Positions 4,007 through 6,039 of a DNA stretch of 6,039 nt are shown piece by piece. Position 1 is the stretch's first letter. Every line of letters begins with the position of its first letter. The DNA is from Dehalococcoidia bacterium (GTDB lineage: Bacteria > Chloroflexota > Dehalococcoidia > Plut-88900). The notes under the pieces were generated by a model that worked only from the letters and a program-made list of their open reading frames with translations, was not told the origin of the DNA and did not search any database. The stretch spans positions 1-6,039 of the forward strand of contig JAAXHX010000287.1 in assembly GCA_012270635.1 (NCBI GenBank), in the 5' to 3' direction. Made by a program: the position numbers and the translations under genes.

Positions 4007-6039
4007 ATGCCCCACCAAACCGAGCCGAACGTCAACAACGCCTTGGCCCTTCTGATGCAGGGCATGTTTTCCCGCACCACAGTTATCTCCGAGAACACGC
4101 GGGTCATCGCCGACCACCCAGGTCTGAAACCCGACATCCTGGTCAACTCCATCGGGCGCGCCCCCGTTGTGCTGGAAGCGGAATATATGCCCGCGTCCAA
4201 CGTCGAAAAGGAAGCGAAGGGACGCCTGGGCCTGGAATTGGCGGGCAATGCACGCACCATCGAGGCGGCGATTGCTCTTCGTTACCCAGAAGACTTGGGA
4301 GACGCTTCCAACTTGGCCGACGCTCTGAAATCCTCGACACTCTCTTACTGCGTCTTCACCCAGGAGCGGAAGGCTATCAAACGTTTCCCGGAGTCCGGCT
4401 GGCTACACGGCGCCGTAGAGGACTTGGCCGACATGGTTCGCCTAGTGTCCGTTCCCCAGTGGGCCGTCGACCATGCCACGGAGATACTGAGGGAGAGCAT
4501 CGACGGCGCCGCCGGAATCCTGGACGGAGCGGCGAAGTTGCGCCCGGAGACCGCCAAGGACATAGCCGCACGGCTGGGCATGACCGACGTAACCCAGACC
4601 CGACGGATGGCCTGCGCCATCATGGCCAACGCTATGGTCTTCCACGAGCGCATAGCCAAGATACATCCGGGCATCAATACCCTGGAGGCGGTCTGCGAGG
4701 ACCAGGAAGCCAACCCCCAGCGTAAGGTTCTCGCCGCCTGGGACGACATACTCAAAATCAACTACTGGCCCATTTTTGCCATCGCCAGAGACATCTTGAG
4801 CGAGCTTCAATCCGGTGACGCGTTGCGGATTCTGCGACGGCTGAGGAATACCGCCCAGGACATTAACGCCGCCGGAGTAGAGAACGCCCACGACCTGACG
4901 GGCCGCATCTTCCAGAACCTCATTGCGGACAGGAAGTACCTGGCCACCTTCTACACCCTGCCCGCCTCCGCCGCCCTCCTGGCGAGGCTTGCCGTAGCCA
5001 AGATGAACGGCGTGGACTGGTCCGACAAAGAGGCCATAGGCAAGCTGCGCATCGCCGACTTCGCCTGCGGCACCGGCACCCTCCTCTCTGCCGTTTATGA
5101 GCAGATCGCCACGCGGTATGAGCGGGCTGGTGGCAACCCCGCCAAGCTGCACAGCGTGATGATGGAAGAGGTGCTCTACGGCTGCGACGTCATGCCCTCC
5201 GCCGTCCACATCACCTGCTCCACCTTGTCCGGCATGGAGCCCGCCGAGAAATTCGGGAAGTCCCGCCTTTACGCCCTGAAATATGGACGTCAGAAGGACG
5301 GCAGCGTGAAGATCGGTTCCCTTGAATTTCTTCAGACCTCCGCTCTCTGGACCCTGTTCAACACCAGTGACCCGGCGGTGCAGATTGGAAGCGCCGGCGA
5401 GGAAACCGCGTCCCAGGACATCGCCAACATCCCCGACGCAGGGTTTGATCTGGTAATCATGAACCCGCCCTTTACAAGGGCCACAAATCATGAAGGCGCC
5501 CATGCCGACATTACGAACCCCGCTTTTGCTGCCTTTGGCGCTACTGCCGCGGACCAGGAGGCAATGGGGAAACGGATTAATCGAATCGGTAGAGGATCTT
5601 GCTATCACGGCAACGCCGGCATAGCCTCCGCATTTGCGGCGTTGGCCCATAAGAAGCTTAAGCCCGGTGGTGTCTTGGCCTTGGTGCTACCTCTATCGGT
5701 CGCTAACGGCCTTTCTTGGAGCGGCTTCAGGGATATGATTGCTAGCGGTTATATCAATTCATCGATCTTGAGCATAGTGTCCAACGGCCACGAAATGTCT
5801 TTCTCTTCGGACACCGGTATGGCAGAATGCTTGGTGATTGCGCGCAAGCAAAAACTGAAGGACCTACCGAGCGAACGTTCATTATTCACATCTTTGCAAC
5901 ATAGGCCAAATGGACTTGCCCAGGCAAGTTTTCTGGCAAAAGAGCTCATTACCAACGCTCAGGCGAGGTCCCTTGAAGGCGGGCCTTACGGGGCCACTTC
6001 CATACTAGTGGGGAATGAACTGGCCGGCGGCTCTATAAG
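4007..6039 (+). CDS. N6-adenine DNA methyltransferase with nuclease-like N-terminus (3' partial)
   Basis: Open from ATG 4007 to the right edge: 677 codons, no stop. Three parts are visible. Residues about 20-120 form an alpha/beta domain with PDILV (P42 D43) and VVLEAEY (E57, E59), then VEKEAKGRLG. This resembles a PD-(D/E)xK-fold nuclease with Glu instead of the final Lys, as in BamHI-type E-x-E sites. Residues about 120-330 are mainly helical. The methyltransferase core follows: ATFYTLPASAALLARLA, motif I DFACGTGT (351-358), motif IV NPPF (486-489, class NPPY/F, so N6-adenine), and LKPGGVLALVLPLS. The order (motif I before IV, recognition domain expected later) fits gamma-class, type I HsdM-like or type IIG enzymes. 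It would methylate host DNA and may cut unmodified DNA. No good Shine-Dalgarno precedes 4007; in-frame ATG 3914 would add 31 residues but begins in the repeat. GC drops late in the gene. It could instead be a methylase subunit of a BREX- or DISARM-like system. Confidence 0.85.
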   Translation, partial: MPHQTEPNVNNALALLMQGMFSRTTVISENTRVIADHPGLKPDILVNSIGRAPVVLEAEYMPASNVEKEAKGRLGLELAGNARTIEAAIALRYPEDLGDASNLADALKSSTLSYCVFTQERKAIKRFPESGWLHGAVEDLADMVRLVSVPQWAVDHATEILRESIDGAAGILDGAAKLRPETAKDIAARLGMTDVTQTRRMACAIMANAMVFHERIAKIHPGINTLEAVCEDQEANPQRKVLAAWDDILKINYWPIFAIARDILSELQSGDALRILRRLRNTAQDINAAGVENAHDLTGRIFQNLIADRKYLATFYTLPASAALLARLAVAKMNGVDWSDKEAIGKLRIADFACGTGTLLSAVYEQIATRYERAGGNPAKLHSVMMEEVLYGCDVMPSAVHITCSTLSGMEPAEKFGKSRLYALKYGRQKDGSVKIGSLEFLQTSALWTLFNTSDPAVQIGSAGEETASQDIANIPDAGFDLVIMNPPFTRATNHEGAHADITNPAFAAFGATAADQEAMGKRINRIGRGSCYHGNAGIASAFAALAHKKLKPGGVLALVLPLSVANGLSWSGFRDMIASGYINSSILSIVSNGHEMSFSSDTGMAECLVIARKQKLKDLPSERSLFTSLQHRPNGLAQASFLAKELITNAQARSLEGGPYGATSILVGNELAGGSI

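Noticed and set aside
3979..4725. Plus-strand open frame of 248 codons overlapping the methyltransferase start
   Set aside because: Its Arg/Gly/Pro/His-rich translation is typical of an out-of-frame reading of GC-rich DNA; the other frame gives the continuous nuclease-like/methylase protein.
4442..5650. Minus-strand open frame of 402 codons opposite the methyltransferase
   Set aside because: The + strand frame carries motif I and NPPF in correct order; the antisense product is Gly/Val-rich with no recognisable motif.

Overview
The window is GC-rich (sampled stretches of the terminase and portal genes are about 70-75% GC), densely packed and bacterial in style: Shine-Dalgarno sites, short overlaps and a GTG start. 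All real genes lie on the + strand. The gene set and the protein flavour (a TerS-like protein, a small membrane protein, a terminase, a four-cysteine HTH protein, a portal) resemble phage and prophage loci I associate with uncultured Chloroflexota such as Dehalococcoidia. That taxonomic guess rests on memory of similar proteins and was not searched.

Positions 2-3706 form a tailed-phage DNA-packaging module, probably one transcription unit: a terminase small-subunit-like protein cut by the left edge (2-349); a 71-residue coiled-coil plus membrane-segment protein (342-557); the large terminase, with ATPase and RNase H-like nuclease motifs (562-1956); a small protein with a Cys4 cluster and a C-terminal helix-turn-helix (2017-2346); and an SPP1 gp6-like portal protein (2375-3706). 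Together the terminase proteins would recognise, cut and pump DNA through the portal ring. The usual next genes (protease or scaffold, major capsid, head-tail joining) are absent: the module stops at the portal.

Positions 3707-4006 carry no gene I can support. They hold a C-rich, G-poor tract just after the portal stop, as in Rho-dependent termination sites. A composite inverted-repeat element of about 134 bp follows (3783-3916), built of two hairpins of the form ATTCC...GGAAT in mirror orientation with a G-rich core. It resembles a REP doublet (BIME) or a small MITE. A weak promoter-like pair lies inside it.

Positions 4007-6039 hold a large reading frame that runs off the right edge without a stop (677 codons visible). 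It encodes an N6-adenine DNA methyltransferase (motif I DFACGTGT, motif IV NPPF) with an N-terminal domain carrying a PD...ExE pattern. That suggests a single-chain restriction-modification or phage-defence protein of type IIG-like layout. GC falls to about 48% in its distal part (5701-5940). The window thus joins a truncated viral packaging module to a defence-type gene across a repeat element.
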